Position numbers and translations under genes: made by a program. A DNA stretch of 64,000 bases from JBFHRE01 sp041746105 (lineage in GTDB: Bacteria; Actinomycetota; Acidimicrobiia; Spongiisociales; ZC4RG35). The stretch lies in assembly GCA_041746105.1 (NCBI GenBank), contig JBGTHP010000014.1, forward strand, positions 44,430-108,429, read 5' to 3'. Shown here one piece after another: positions 42,387 to 52,006 of the stretch. Position 1 is the stretch's first letter; the number at the start of each line of letters is the position of its first letter. Under the pieces are notes generated by a model, which worked only from the letters and a program-made list of their open reading frames with translations, ran no database searches and had not been told where the DNA came from.

Positions 42387-44936
42387 ATGGCAAAACGATC
42401 ACTGATCCACGAAGTAGAAACGCGAGAACGGCGCGGACGCTGGTTCCCGGCACTCGCCGGGCTCATGACCATCGCCCTCCTTGCATCTACTTGGATCGGT
42501 CTGTTCGCCTTCCTCGGCACCAATGCCGCTTACGGCACCTTTACCAACCTCGAGGACGAATACATCCCCGAAGTGAACTCGATGGTGCTCACGTTTCCCG
42601 ACCTTTCCCAGGTGTCGAGGGTCTACGCGTCTACCGGTGAACTCCTCGCCGAACTGCACGATGGCCGGGTGAGCGAACCCCTCCCACTCGAAGACATCCC
42701 GCAAACGGTGATCTACGCCGTCCTGGCCGCCGAGGACAAGGACTTCTACGAGCACGACGGAGTGAACTTCCGGGCGATTGCGTCGGCGGCGATTGACAAC
42801 ATCTTCTTGGATACGACTCGAGGTGGCTCGACGATCACACAACAGATCGTCAAGAACAACTTCGTAGGCGACGAGCTCAGCATCAGGCGCAAGATCACCG
42901 AAGCTTTTGTTTCGGCCGAGGTCGAACGACGTTTCAGCAAGGATCAAATTCTCGAGTTTTACATCAACTCGGTCTATTTCGGTTCGGGCGCCTACGGCGT
43001 CAAGGCGGCGTCAAGGGAGTTTTTCGGTAAACCGCTCGCCCAGCTCACCGTGTCAGAGGCCGCGACTCTTGCGGTGCTGGTTCGCAACCCCTCGCTCTAC
43101 AACCCTCGGCGCAACCCCGATGGTGTTCTCAACCGGCGCGACGACGTAATTCGTGAGATGTACGAATCAGAGTGGATCACCGAGGCCCAGCTTCGTTCTG
43201 AGGTGCGCAAGCCGCTCAATGTGATCGATCACAGTCCTTTCAAGGGTGTCGCGGACCACGTCGTGGCGGAAGTGAGACGACAACTCCTTGACCTCGACCA
43301 GAAGGAGTTCGACTTCCTCGGGACGACCAAAGAAGAACGCAAGAAAGCCATTTTTGGTTGCCCGGCCGACGACGCCGCCTGCAGCGGCGGTGGGGGCCTC
43401 ACCATCCGGACAACGATCGATCTCCCGATGCAACAAGCGGCAAATGCGATCCTCGCCGAATGGTTGCCGTTCCCGGATCCGGAAACCAACCACGCTCTGT
43501 GCGGCCAGCTCTCCGGTCAGCTCCGCCTCGATACCGAGGAGCAGGTGAACAGCTACGCGGAAGCCCACTCGTGCGCGCCAACCGGGGCGATTGCGACGGT
43601 CGACAACCACACCGGTGCGGTACTGGTCATGGCCAGCGGCCTCCCCTTCGACCAGAGCCAATTCGACCTCGCCGTTCAGGGCAAACGCAACCCTGGTTCT
43701 TCGATGAAACCGATGGCCCTGGTGGCGGCGCTCGAGAACGGGATCACCCTCGGCTCTTTTTACAGCGCCGCATCTCCCATCGACATCCCGTGTGATTCAC
43801 CGTGCTCGTCACTCGGCAACATCTGGCGGGTGTCGAACGCCGGTGGCGGCGGCGGGGTGATGAACCTCAACCAGGCCACGAGCTCGTCGGTGAACACGGT
43901 CTACGCTCAGGTCTCTGCCCAGGTCGGACCAGAGAAGATCGTCGAGGTCTCTCATCGCATGGGCATCGAGAGCGAATTGCGGCCGACCCTCTCGCTCACC
44001 CTCGGGACCTCAGAGGTTTCACCGCTGGAGATGGCGTCGGCCTACTCGAACTTCGCCACCAACGGGCTTCACGCCGACAGATACCTCATCGCCAGCATCG
44101 TCGACCGCACTGGTAAGCCGATCTTTACGCAAAACATTGACGCCCAACAAGTTGGAAATCCGGCGATTTTTGCGGCCGCCCGCGACCCGCTGACCCGAGT
44201 CCCGACGAGCGCCGGAACCGCCCCACGCGCCAACATCGGTATCCCGCAAGGCGGAAAGACCGGCACCCATCAGGACTATCGCGACGCCTGGTTCGTCGGC
44301 TTCACCCCGAACTACGCCACAGCCGTCTGGGTCGGGTACGAAGCGGACCAGATCCCTCTGCGAGATCTGACCATTCGTGGTGAACGAATCGCCAGGGTGT
44401 TCGGAGGCACCGTCCCCGCCCCGATCTGGGCTCAATTCATGACCGTGTTGACCGAGGGCAAGGATCCCGGTGTTTTTCCGGAGGGTCCCGACGGGACAGA
44501 TTCCTTCTTCGTCACTCCAACCACGACCGTCCCATCGATGGTTGGACTCAACGTGTCCGAAGCCAAGCAACTCGCGTCCGAGGCGCGGGTGCTGCTGTCC
44601 GTGGTCGAGGTCGGTTCGCTCGAAGTCGCAGGCTTTGTCCTGACTCAGAGCGCAGCGCCCGGAGCGGTCATCAGCCAAGGTTCGCCGGTGACGATCCAGG
44701 TATCGACGGGCCTTCCACCGATAGGAGTCCTCCCAGGGGTCATGGGCCGGCCGTTCGAGGAGGCAAAGGCAATCCTCGAACAGTTCGAGTTGGACACCCG
44801 TATCGACATCCAGATCGCGCGCCAGGAGTCGCCTACTCCCGACCCATCGCTCAAGGGCAAGGTCATCGGGATGAGCCCACTCCCGCTGACCGAGGTCGGT
44901 TCCGGCGTCGTCGTGACACTTACCGTCGGAGTCTAA
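42387..44936 (+). CDS. Class A penicillin-binding protein with PASTA domains
   Basis: An 849-residue bifunctional peptidoglycan synthase: membrane anchor (ALAGLMTIALLASTWIGLFA), GT51 glycosyltransferase domain (catalytic Glu in 'AAEDKDFYEHDG', 'GGSTITQQIVKN'), transpeptidase with SxxK (Ser438-S-M-Lys441), SxN (SSVN) and KTG (Lys624-T-G), then two C-terminal PASTA domains ('VPSMVGLNVSEAKQLASEAR' and 'LPGVMGRPFEEAKAILEQ'). The layout is like mycobacterial PonA1/PonA2. Divergent from the mutase gene across 77 bases. Confidence 0.96.
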   Translation: MAKRSLIHEVETRERRGRWFPALAGLMTIALLASTWIGLFAFLGTNAAYGTFTNLEDEYIPEVNSMVLTFPDLSQVSRVYASTGELLAELHDGRVSEPLPLEDIPQTVIYAVLAAEDKDFYEHDGVNFRAIASAAIDNIFLDTTRGGSTITQQIVKNNFVGDELSIRRKITEAFVSAEVERRFSKDQILEFYINSVYFGSGAYGVKAASREFFGKPLAQLTVSEAATLAVLVRNPSLYNPRRNPDGVLNRRDDVIREMYESEWITEAQLRSEVRKPLNVIDHSPFKGVADHVVAEVRRQLLDLDQKEFDFLGTTKEERKKAIFGCPADDAACSGGGGLTIRTTIDLPMQQAANAILAEWLPFPDPETNHALCGQLSGQLRLDTEEQVNSYAEAHSCAPTGAIATVDNHTGAVLVMASGLPFDQSQFDLAVQGKRNPGSSMKPMALVAALENGITLGSFYSAASPIDIPCDSPCSSLGNIWRVSNAGGGGGVMNLNQATSSSVNTVYAQVSAQVGPEKIVEVSHRMGIESELRPTLSLTLGTSEVSPLEMASAYSNFATNGLHADRYLIASIVDRTGKPIFTQNIDAQQVGNPAIFAAARDPLTRVPTSAGTAPRANIGIPQGGKTGTHQDYRDAWFVGFTPNYATAVWVGYEADQIPLRDLTIRGERIARVFGGTVPAPIWAQFMTVLTEGKDPGVFPEGPDGTDSFFVTPTTTVPSMVGLNVSEAKQLASEARVLLSVVEVGSLEVAGFVLTQSAAPGAVISQGSPVTIQVSTGLPPIGVLPGVMGRPFEEAKAILEQFELDTRIDIQIARQESPTPDPSLKGKVIGMSPLPLTEVGSGVVVTLTVGV

Positions 44937-44973
44937 GCCTTCCGCCATCGCGAAATCTGGCCCTATTCGAGTG

Positions 44974-45002
44974 TTGACGTTGTTCAACGATATTCGTAGA
45001 TT
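44974..45002 (+). promoter_or_regulatory. Sigma-70-like promoter for a probably leaderless transcript
   Basis: TTGACG (44974-44979) and TAGATT (44997-45002) are separated by 17 bases, an optimal spacer. A transcript would begin about 45009, two bases before the ATG at 45011. A GTTGA/TCAAC inverted repeat overlaps the -35 box and could be an operator. Confidence 0.6.
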
Positions 45003-45010
45003 CATAGATC

Positions 45011-45436
45011 ATGAGAACGGTAGCCCATGATCTTCTACAGCAGCCGACCCCCCACGCCTCGACAAGAGGTTCGTGGGCTACCGATTCTCGACGATTGATC
45101 CGTCCGGAGGTGATCGCCACCATCGCCGGCTTCGAACCCGATGACATCTATATCCGTAGGTTTTGGGTCGCCGCGATTGGTTCCGGAGCTGTGGAAGATC
45201 TGCTGCGAATGGTGATCGCCGGCCGGAGAAACGTTGCCATTGCGGAGCCCTGCTTTCTCCCGACGCTCATCCTTGAAGGTCTGGCACATGCCGTCGCCGA
45301 TCGCATCCAGGTGCCCGACCCGATACCGGCGCTCGGACCCACCGCCCGGATGCGATTACGGCCTTCGCTCAGGTCGGAGCATGCTCGCCATCTGCTTGCC
45401 CGCCGGCCGCCTGCCGATAGGTCCTCAACACGATGA
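45011..45436 (+). CDS. Hypothetical 141-residue protein
   Basis: I do not recognise this protein. The middle part looks like a folded mixed alpha/beta region ('LIRPEVIATIAGFEPDDIYI', 'RRFWVAAIGSGAVEDLLRMV', 'GRRNVAIAEPCFLPTLILEG'), with no membrane segment or known motif. A well-spaced promoter lies directly upstream and the ATG lies about where transcription should start. The last 68 bases overlap the convergent flippase gene on the other strand, where the sequence becomes Arg-rich and less convincing, so the true functional end may be near residue 115. Confidence 0.6.
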   Translation: MRTVAHDLLQQPTPHASTRGSWATDSRRLIRPEVIATIAGFEPDDIYIRRFWVAAIGSGAVEDLLRMVIAGRRNVAIAEPCFLPTLILEGLAHAVADRIQVPDPIPALGPTARMRLRPSLRSEHARHLLARRPPADRSSTR

Positions 45437-46634
45437 ATCCGACGGCAGCGAACGCAGTGGCCTCACCGGCGAAGAACGCAACGGCCACCCTGTGCTCCGG
45501 CAGGCCTCCGGTGCCGGCCACCACTGCGGCAGCCACGAGCAATGCGATGAGCCAGGCCCCGGCAAGGCGGGAGGTGGCGCCACGTGCGACTAGGAGTTGA
45601 CCCAGGATCTGCGCCGTGGAAGCAGCGATGATCCCCGCCGCCACCCACGCCGCAAGCTCGGCGCTCGGAACAAAGTCGTTCTCGTAGAAGATGCCGACGA
45701 CGGCCGGTCCGAACGTCCGCCCCACAAGCCAGGCAGCCGCCACCAGAACCCCACCTCCCAAAACGACTTTGGCGGCGGCCACCCGCAAGAGTCCGTGCTG
45801 GCCGGCGTCGGACCACCGAACCAGGGTCGAGAGAAGACGGCCCTGCAACGAAAAAATGAGGGTCAGCGGAGCCCGAAACAGGGTGAATGTCACCGTGACC
45901 ACGCTGACCACAACGTCATCCGCGCCAAGAAACTTGACCACCAACGGTGATGCCGCGAGCAGCACCTGTGAGGCTCCGCTTCCGAGGAAATACGACGCAA
46001 AAAACGGCATCGCCGGCGTTCGCACGGCGTCATTGGCCGGAGCGTCTTGCCTGGCCACCTTGAGCAGGGCGAGACCGGCCAGCGGCGCCGCCACCATCGC
46101 CCAGGCGACGGCTTCCGGCACGACCTGGAAAAGCCAGAGGACCACGAACAAAGCCGCCAGCCGAAATGCTCCTTCGAGAATGAGCAGCCAACCGACCGCC
46201 GAAAAACGGCGATACCCGGCGGCCGCACCCTTGACCACGCTGAAAAGCGAATACCCCATGATCATCAGCCCGAGCAGGATCGGGAATTGGCTTCTCCCCT
46301 GGAACAGCCGGTCGTTCTCCAGCCACGAAACCCCGACCGCGATCGATATGGCCAAAACACCCACTCGGATGTGAACCGAGGCGTCGGCTACCAGCGTATG
46401 GCGGTCCCGGCTGGCCTCGCGAACCGCATATTGCTCGAGAGGGACCAGTACGACGGTGGCAACGATGAAGAAGATATTCCAGGCGTTGCCGACGGGAGCA
46501 AAGGCTTCGGCCCCAAGCCGGTCGCCGGCGATGACCATGAATATGAGAGCACCTATGGCGCCGACCACACTCCCGGCCACCATCACCCATGTCCCTGGGG
46601 CTTTCAGGCCGCGCACATCCTGGGTGGTAGTCAC
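45369..46634 (-). CDS. Polysaccharide flippase-like membrane protein
   Basis: A 421-residue protein with about twelve membrane segments resembling the Wzx/MATE-like polysaccharide export family ('GSVVGAIGALIFMVIAGDRL', 'GYSLFSVVKGAAAGYRRF', 'GVLAISIAVGVSW'). It is the last gene of a leftward operon with a ligase-like protein, amidase and SpoIID protein (13-base gap to the SpoIID stop). I infer transport of a lipid-linked glycan across the membrane; the substrate is unknown. Confidence 0.78.
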   Translation of the reverse strand: MTTTQDVRGLKAPGTWVMVAGSVVGAIGALIFMVIAGDRLGAEAFAPVGNAWNIFFIVATVVLVPLEQYAVREASRDRHTLVADASVHIRVGVLAISIAVGVSWLENDRLFQGRSQFPILLGLMIMGYSLFSVVKGAAAGYRRFSAVGWLLILEGAFRLAALFVVLWLFQVVPEAVAWAMVAAPLAGLALLKVARQDAPANDAVRTPAMPFFASYFLGSGASQVLLAASPLVVKFLGADDVVVSVVTVTFTLFRAPLTLIFSLQGRLLSTLVRWSDAGQHGLLRVAAAKVVLGGGVLVAAAWLVGRTFGPAVVGIFYENDFVPSAELAAWVAAGIIAASTAQILGQLLVARGATSRLAGAWLIALLVAAAVVAGTGGLPEHRVAVAFFAGEATAFAAVGFIVLRTYRQAAGGQADGEHAPT

Positions 46635-46647
46635 CGCCCCGGCTCGG

Positions 46648-48531
46648 TCAGGTGTCTATCCGCAGAAGCCGCGCCAAGAACGAAGCCATCTGCTCCTTGG
46701 TCACGGGTGCGGCTGGGGTGTAGGTCGTTGCAGAGGTGCCGGTGGTGACTCCGAGTTCGGCTAGCTGGTTGATGGAGACAACGGCTTCATCGGAGAATCC
46801 GCCTAGATCGATAAAACCATGATCAGTGACGAGCGGGGGGTCAAAGCCAAAGATCACATGCAACCTCACCAGAAATATCGCCATCTGCCAACGCGGGACC
46901 GACCCGTTCGGATCGTATTGGGTGGCAGAAACTCCCTTGGTCAGACCGAGCTGCTTCAACTGGTTGATGGCAGCAACCACGTCGGCCGGGAGGCCGGCCA
47001 GATCCGTGAAGCCCTGATCGCCGGCGGTTGGGAGGGTGATGCCGGCAAGAGTGGCCATCCGCGTCATGTAGACCGCCATCTGCCAGCGTTTCACCTCCGT
47101 GGTCGTGCCAAATACCGATGCCGACAAAGGATCCATGACACCGAGGGCCGTCATACAGTTGATGTCATCGAAATGGGTTCCGGCCGAGCCCACATCGCTG
47201 TAGCCGGCGTTGGGAGATGGCGAACCGCAGAACGCCGAACCAGCACCAGGAATCACCGAACCGGGCGGGGCGACCACGGAGAAGGTGATCGAGCGCAAAC
47301 CCAGGGATGTTTTGAAGCTGCGTCCGGTTCGGGTGATCGTGGTGTTCACTCCGTTGAGCGTCCCGGCGATCGTGACCTCCTTCACCGTCCCGCTTGCGTG
47401 GCGTTGGGTCACGGCGATCCCGGTGACTGTCGTCAAGCCGAGGGCGGTGGCGATCTGCGAGGCCGTTTGGGAAACGGTCCAAGACGCGTATGGGTTGGCC
47501 GCCGCCGCCGAAATCGAGTGCGGGTCGGGAATCGCCTGGAGATATGGCAAAACCGTGGTGTGTCCCAACCCGTCGACGTTGTTGTCGGTGTGACCGCCGG
47601 AACTCGAGCTGTAGTAGGCAATGATCACCGTCGACTGGGGGGCGGCCGGGTGGGTGATGATCCGGCTCGCCGTGGCGTTGACCGCGGCCACCCACGAAGC
47701 ACCCAACGTACCGGTCTCTTTGCCGTAGCCGCTGTAGTTCTGATCCACGACTGTCGAATACAGCTGGCACCAGCACTGATCCTTGCGGGTCTGAGTGAAA
47801 GAAGCCTCCGGCCCATAAACAAGTGCCTGACGAAGACCGTAGGTTCGAGCAGCCATCGCTTGGGCCTGGAGGGCCGCCGCCGGCCAGCTGGAAGGCACCT
47901 CCCCGATGCCGTAGATGTAGTCCTCGACCCCGATCTCGAGACTTACGTGGAATGCTGTGCCGTATGGCCGGATCCGGATGACGCCACGCCCGAACTGTTT
48001 GCCGAGCGCGGAGACGTACGTTGTTGGTTGCCCCGTCCATTCGATCGCGGCTTGACAAGTTCCGGGATTACCGATCGCAACTCCGCCTTTGAAGAATTGG
48101 CAGCCGCCTCCGCCCAGCGTTCTGAATTCCCAACTCTCGCCCGGATTGGCGGTCTGGGTGGGACAGGTCCCTTCGCCATCATTGGCCTTGCACAGGCCGG
48201 CTGGGCCTCCGGTCATGCTGAATGCAAAAACGGTTTGATTTTGGGCGAGCCCGATCCAAAGCGGCTGGGTGTCGGTCCTCAACCAGTGGCTCGAGTCGAG
48301 AACCTGGTCGACCGTTTTGATCGTGACTCCGGTGTAATAGGTGTTGATGATCTGGTCGGCGGTCGAACCGCTCACGGCGAGCGAGTTGGCGCCGTACTGG
48401 CTCATTCCAACCCCGTGGCCCCACCCCGAACCATTGAAGACATAAGACGGGTCGGTTTGGGCGACACCGATCGTGGCTGGGACCGTCGCCAGGGCGACGA
48501 TGAACGCGACTACTAGAGCTCTGGTTCTCAT
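46648..48531 (-). CDS. SpoIID/LytB-domain protein with three C-terminal SLH-like repeats
   Basis: A 627-residue secreted protein: signal peptide, a SpoIID domain (about 30-400; 'GSGWGHGVGMSQYGA', 'SLEIGVEDYIYGIGEVPSSW', 'ALQAQAMAARTYGLR') and three C-terminal repeats (about 435-627) of the type 'F.DL......V.AINQL..LGL..G', then 'RWQMA.FL.R'. SpoIID domains of sporulating Firmicutes are lytic transglycosylases; here it should act on peptidoglycan in a non-spore former. The repeats are probably the wall anchor. Its start overlaps the amidase stop by 4 bases. Confidence 0.88.
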   Translation of the reverse strand: MRTRALVVAFIVALATVPATIGVAQTDPSYVFNGSGWGHGVGMSQYGANSLAVSGSTADQIINTYYTGVTIKTVDQVLDSSHWLRTDTQPLWIGLAQNQTVFAFSMTGGPAGLCKANDGEGTCPTQTANPGESWEFRTLGGGGCQFFKGGVAIGNPGTCQAAIEWTGQPTTYVSALGKQFGRGVIRIRPYGTAFHVSLEIGVEDYIYGIGEVPSSWPAAALQAQAMAARTYGLRQALVYGPEASFTQTRKDQCWCQLYSTVVDQNYSGYGKETGTLGASWVAAVNATASRIITHPAAPQSTVIIAYYSSSSGGHTDNNVDGLGHTTVLPYLQAIPDPHSISAAAANPYASWTVSQTASQIATALGLTTVTGIAVTQRHASGTVKEVTIAGTLNGVNTTITRTGRSFKTSLGLRSITFSVVAPPGSVIPGAGSAFCGSPSPNAGYSDVGSAGTHFDDINCMTALGVMDPLSASVFGTTTEVKRWQMAVYMTRMATLAGITLPTAGDQGFTDLAGLPADVVAAINQLKQLGLTKGVSATQYDPNGSVPRWQMAIFLVRLHVIFGFDPPLVTDHGFIDLGGFSDEAVVSINQLAELGVTTGTSATTYTPAAPVTKEQMASFLARLLRIDT

Positions 48532-50573
48532 GGGGAAACAGGCGCCAGGATAGCCATGGACCTCGCCAGAAACGATGCCATCTGCTCTCGGGTTACCGGG
48601 TTGGCGGGGGCATACGAGTTGTTACCCACGCCGAGAGCGACTCCCAACTGCGACAGCTGATTGATCGCCGTGATGGTCTCGGGAGGGTAGGAACCGAGGT
48701 CGACAAAACCTTGGTCGGAGCCATCTGGCAGCACGAGTCCCATGGCCCCCAGCTGTCGGGTTATGAACAAGGCCATCTGCCATCTGCTGACCACCCCGGA
48801 CGGTTCGAACAGGTCAGGCGCCACCCCGCTGGTGATGCCGAGTTCTGCCAGCTGACCAATCGCCAGTTGCGCCTCGGGGCTGTATCCGCCAAGGTCGACA
48901 AACGGTGAGGCCCCAGGAGGAAGGCCCAGCCCGGCCGAGCTGTAGAGCCGGGTCAGGAAAAGGGCCATCTGCCATCGTTCTACCGAGTTTTTGGGGCAGA
49001 AGAGCTCGGATGTGCATCCGGTGGTTATCCCTGCGTCGTAGATGATCGCAATATCGGCCTCGTGAGGCGACCCCTCATCGTCTGAGAACGGAGGGTTGAA
49101 GTTGCCGAGCTGAAACAGGAACCGAGCCGGTCGAGGCACCTCCGCGCCGGAAACCGGGACTGCGTCCAAACTCACCGTGTACAAACCAAAGGGCTGGGCA
49201 GCTCCACCGGAGCTGCCGTTCCACGTGATCGAGCCAGACGTTCCGCTGCCAGTCTCCGTGAGCAGGGACGCACCGGTGGCAGCGCTGATGGTGATCGTCC
49301 AATCCATGGGCTCCGTAAACCGGAAGGGGAAGACCGCGGCGGTATACCCCACCGACTGTGACCCTTGTATCGGGTCCGCCATGGGCCAGCCTCCAAATAT
49401 CTTGGTGCCGCCTGACACTGCGATCTGGCCCCGCAGAGAATCGATGAGCGCATAAAGTTGATCGCCGGGACAACTGGTCGTCGAGGCGTCCTTGTGTCCT
49501 GAAACCGCTCTCAGCTGAACCACGGTCCCAGCCGAATACCGGCTCGAGCCGAGCGAGGTCACGAACGGGGCGGTCATGGGGTCGACGTGATGGACGTCCA
49601 GCTTCCACGTCGCATATGCCACGAATGCATCCTGTGCCGCTTGGCTCGGAGCCGTGGATCCATATTCACCGATGAAGGCGACACCGGTCGAGTGGGTGTT
49701 GAAACCGCCGGTGTGGGCGCCGATGACGCCCTCTGTCAATGAGCCACCTCTGCCTTCCCACGTCACGCCGAACTTGTCGATGAGCACGTTGTAGGCGATG
49801 TCGGACCATCCGTTGCCTGCCACGTGGAAGTTGCAGATCGCGTAGAGGAGGTTGGGGACGTCGGCCTCCGTGTAGGAGTTGGCTGAGGCGGAGTGCACGG
49901 TGTGGTGGACGAACATCACCTGGACCCTGCGGGTGTAGGCGTACTCGGGAGGGTCGGCGGCGACACATTGATCCCCTCCCCAAGCCGAGCGCGGTTGGAT
50001 CGCCGGCTGGTCCGGTAATGCATAGGCGGGATTCGAACCCCCGACCCGGAAAGACCCGATCGCGTTAGTGAACCGGTCCCAAAGCGGGAGCGATCGACCG
50101 CTGGTATCGACGTAGACCAGTTCAAGACCGTCACCGGCTCCGTCGACCGATAACTCAACCCATGCGGCGTCGCCGACATAGACGGCCTCGCTGACATTGA
50201 GGCCGGCGGCGTCCTCGCTCGATCCGCGATCCGGCCCGTGATCCTCCGGTTGATGGATCGGCGTCCATTGTCCCCAATTGCGCCCGTCCTCACTCACGCG
50301 GATCAGGGCAGAGTCGGGGCCATTGTCACCCGACCACCTCAGACCCACCACCGACGCGTCGATTTCGAAGACTTCGTGACCGGAATCGACCTCCCGGGTG
50401 CCGATGACGGCCTCGGGACGGGAGGGTGCGTGTTCGACGCCGGCGACGACCAGCAGTGCCAGCGCCACCGGCAAAGCCCAGACCGCCAAACCCAACGGTT
50501 TCGATCGGGATGAAAATGAAAGCAGCTGCCGCAACAGCCTCGCTGAAAGCCGGGCCAAAACTTCTCCCCACAC
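48528..50573 (-). CDS. PGRP-type N-acetylmuramoyl-L-alanine amidase with three C-terminal SLH-like repeats
   Basis: A 681-residue protein with an N-terminal anchor (GLAVWALPVALALLVVAGVE), a PGRP/amidase_2 domain (about 195-375; 'RSAWGGDQCVAADP', 'VQVMFVHHTVHSASANSYTE', 'GWSDIAYNVLIDKFG', 'GAHTGGFNTHSTGVAFIGEY', 'SGHKDASTTSCPGDQLY'), a beta domain, and three C-terminal repeats ('NSVERWQMALFLTRLY', 'GVVSRWQMALFITRQL', 'NPVTREQMASFLARSM'). The zinc-binding His/Cys residues of the amidase are present. It cleaves the lactyl-peptide bond of peptidoglycan. Six bases downstream of the ligase-like gene. Confidence 0.9.
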   Translation of the reverse strand: MWGEVLARLSARLLRQLLSFSSRSKPLGLAVWALPVALALLVVAGVEHAPSRPEAVIGTREVDSGHEVFEIDASVVGLRWSGDNGPDSALIRVSEDGRNWGQWTPIHQPEDHGPDRGSSEDAAGLNVSEAVYVGDAAWVELSVDGAGDGLELVYVDTSGRSLPLWDRFTNAIGSFRVGGSNPAYALPDQPAIQPRSAWGGDQCVAADPPEYAYTRRVQVMFVHHTVHSASANSYTEADVPNLLYAICNFHVAGNGWSDIAYNVLIDKFGVTWEGRGGSLTEGVIGAHTGGFNTHSTGVAFIGEYGSTAPSQAAQDAFVAYATWKLDVHHVDPMTAPFVTSLGSSRYSAGTVVQLRAVSGHKDASTTSCPGDQLYALIDSLRGQIAVSGGTKIFGGWPMADPIQGSQSVGYTAAVFPFRFTEPMDWTITISAATGASLLTETGSGTSGSITWNGSSGGAAQPFGLYTVSLDAVPVSGAEVPRPARFLFQLGNFNPPFSDDEGSPHEADIAIIYDAGITTGCTSELFCPKNSVERWQMALFLTRLYSSAGLGLPPGASPFVDLGGYSPEAQLAIGQLAELGITSGVAPDLFEPSGVVSRWQMALFITRQLGAMGLVLPDGSDQGFVDLGSYPPETITAINQLSQLGVALGVGNNSYAPANPVTREQMASFLARSMAILAPVSP

Positions 50574-50578
50574 TTGGT

Positions 50579-51895
50579 TTATGAATCTCGACCCGCCTGT
50601 AGGCGAGTATACCCAATGGGCTCGTCCAAACTGGAATCAGACACCCCGGCCAGGTACCACGCAGCCGCGAACCACCACGTCGGCTCGAAAATGACGGTTT
50701 GGGTGATCGAAGGCAGGAACGCCGCGACGAGGACCGCCAGTCCGATCGCTCCCCGGCCGCGCCGGATGATCGTGACCAGGAGCCCGAGGAAGGCGGCCAG
50801 TCCCACAAGACCGGTTTCGGATAAGAGTTCGATCACCAGGTTGTGCGGCTCCTGGCCGATCGAATTTGTCTGCCACCCGACGGAAAGCCCAGCCCCGAAC
50901 CATGGGTTTTCCCTCCACAGGGCGAGATATTCCGGCCAAACATCGGCTCGTTCCTCACTTGGCTCAAACCTGTCTCCGAACGACTCGCTCGACGAAAACC
51001 AACCCGTCAGGTCGGCGAGTAGATCCCACCCTTGAGAAAGCCGGAAGGCGAACTGGAGGTCGAGATCTCCTCCGCTCTCGGGAACGTCGATGGCCGCAAG
51101 ACTTCCGATCAGAACCAACCCGACCACGGCCGCCACCGCCCAGCGCTTGGCGATTTCGCCAACCGAAGCCAGATGACGGGTGGCAAACCATGTCAGGACT
51201 GTCGCCAGCACGAACGCCAGCCATCCCGTCCGGGAAAACGCCATGACGACGGCCAATCCGAGCCCACCGAGCACCACCCCATCGAGCCACCAGCGACCGG
51301 TCCCGAGGCCCTTGACGGACGCCACAGTCACCAGAACAGCCCACACGACGGTCCAGGCCGCCCCATATCCGGGATCCTGATGCCAATTGGTCAGGGCAAG
51401 GAATCCCGACTCCAGATATGCCGGTTTGAAAACCCGAAAAACACCCGGAACGTCGTTGATCGCCACAAGGGCCCTCTCACCAAAAGCCCCTACCAGAACC
51501 GCAGACACCACAACCGCGCTCGTTGCCATGGCGGCGCCGGCCCAGAACACCGTCCTCAGCGCTCTATCCGGCATGCCAGGGCGCCGCAGCCGCTTTTCGG
51601 TGACCAGCAGCACCATCGCTCCAACACCGAGCGCGAAGAACAACCGGAAGTAACGATCCCGAAATTGAGGCTCAGGGAAGCCGATCGCAATGACGGAGGC
51701 GAGGACGAGCAGTGCCACTGTGACATGGCGGTTCCATGGCCAAGTGCGTTGCTTGAAGGCAGCGATCATGTCCTCGACCACCAGCAGCGCCAGGAGGAGA
51801 ATGAACGGCTTCCAGGAAACCCATGCCGAAAGAAACACGGTGTGCAAGGGCAACACCGCGACCATCGCCAAGAAGAGAATGTCTCGCCGTTGCAT
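50579..51895 (-). CDS. O-antigen ligase-like membrane protein
   Basis: A 438-residue protein with about ten to twelve membrane segments and a large loop near the C-terminus ('DVWPEYLALWRENPWFGAGL', 'EPHNLVIELLSETGLVGLAA'). This H-N-x-x-(I/L)-E-x-L-x-E-x-G pattern is typical of the O-antigen ligase/polymerase (Wzy/WaaL) fold. It heads an operon with amidase, SpoIID protein and flippase. The glycan it would join or polymerise is unknown. Confidence 0.85.
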   Translation of the reverse strand: MQRRDILFLAMVAVLPLHTVFLSAWVSWKPFILLLALLVVEDMIAAFKQRTWPWNRHVTVALLVLASVIAIGFPEPQFRDRYFRLFFALGVGAMVLLVTEKRLRRPGMPDRALRTVFWAGAAMATSAVVVSAVLVGAFGERALVAINDVPGVFRVFKPAYLESGFLALTNWHQDPGYGAAWTVVWAVLVTVASVKGLGTGRWWLDGVVLGGLGLAVVMAFSRTGWLAFVLATVLTWFATRHLASVGEIAKRWAVAAVVGLVLIGSLAAIDVPESGGDLDLQFAFRLSQGWDLLADLTGWFSSSESFGDRFEPSEERADVWPEYLALWRENPWFGAGLSVGWQTNSIGQEPHNLVIELLSETGLVGLAAFLGLLVTIIRRGRGAIGLAVLVAAFLPSITQTVIFEPTWWFAAAWYLAGVSDSSLDEPIGYTRLQAGRDS

Positions 51896-52006
51896 CGTCT
51901 CAGGCTAGGAGGGAGCGCCGGTAGTTCCACGCGCCGCGCCAACAGGTTCAATGGGTCGGCCGACCCTCCGGCCACCTTGGGCCGGATGCTCCCTACAATC
52001 GAGCCG

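Noticed and set aside
44970..45000. LexA-type SOS box before the hypothetical gene
   Set aside because: The repeat GTTGA-N6-TCAAC does not fit the actinobacterial TCGAAC-N4-GTTCGA consensus.
46819..48516. 565-codon plus-strand open frame
   Set aside because: Antisense to the SpoIID/SLH gene; no recognisable domain and Arg/Gly-rich composition.
51032..52006. N-terminal extension of the metalloprotease frame
   Set aside because: It runs antisense through the ligase gene; the ATG at 52007 gives a proper signal peptide.
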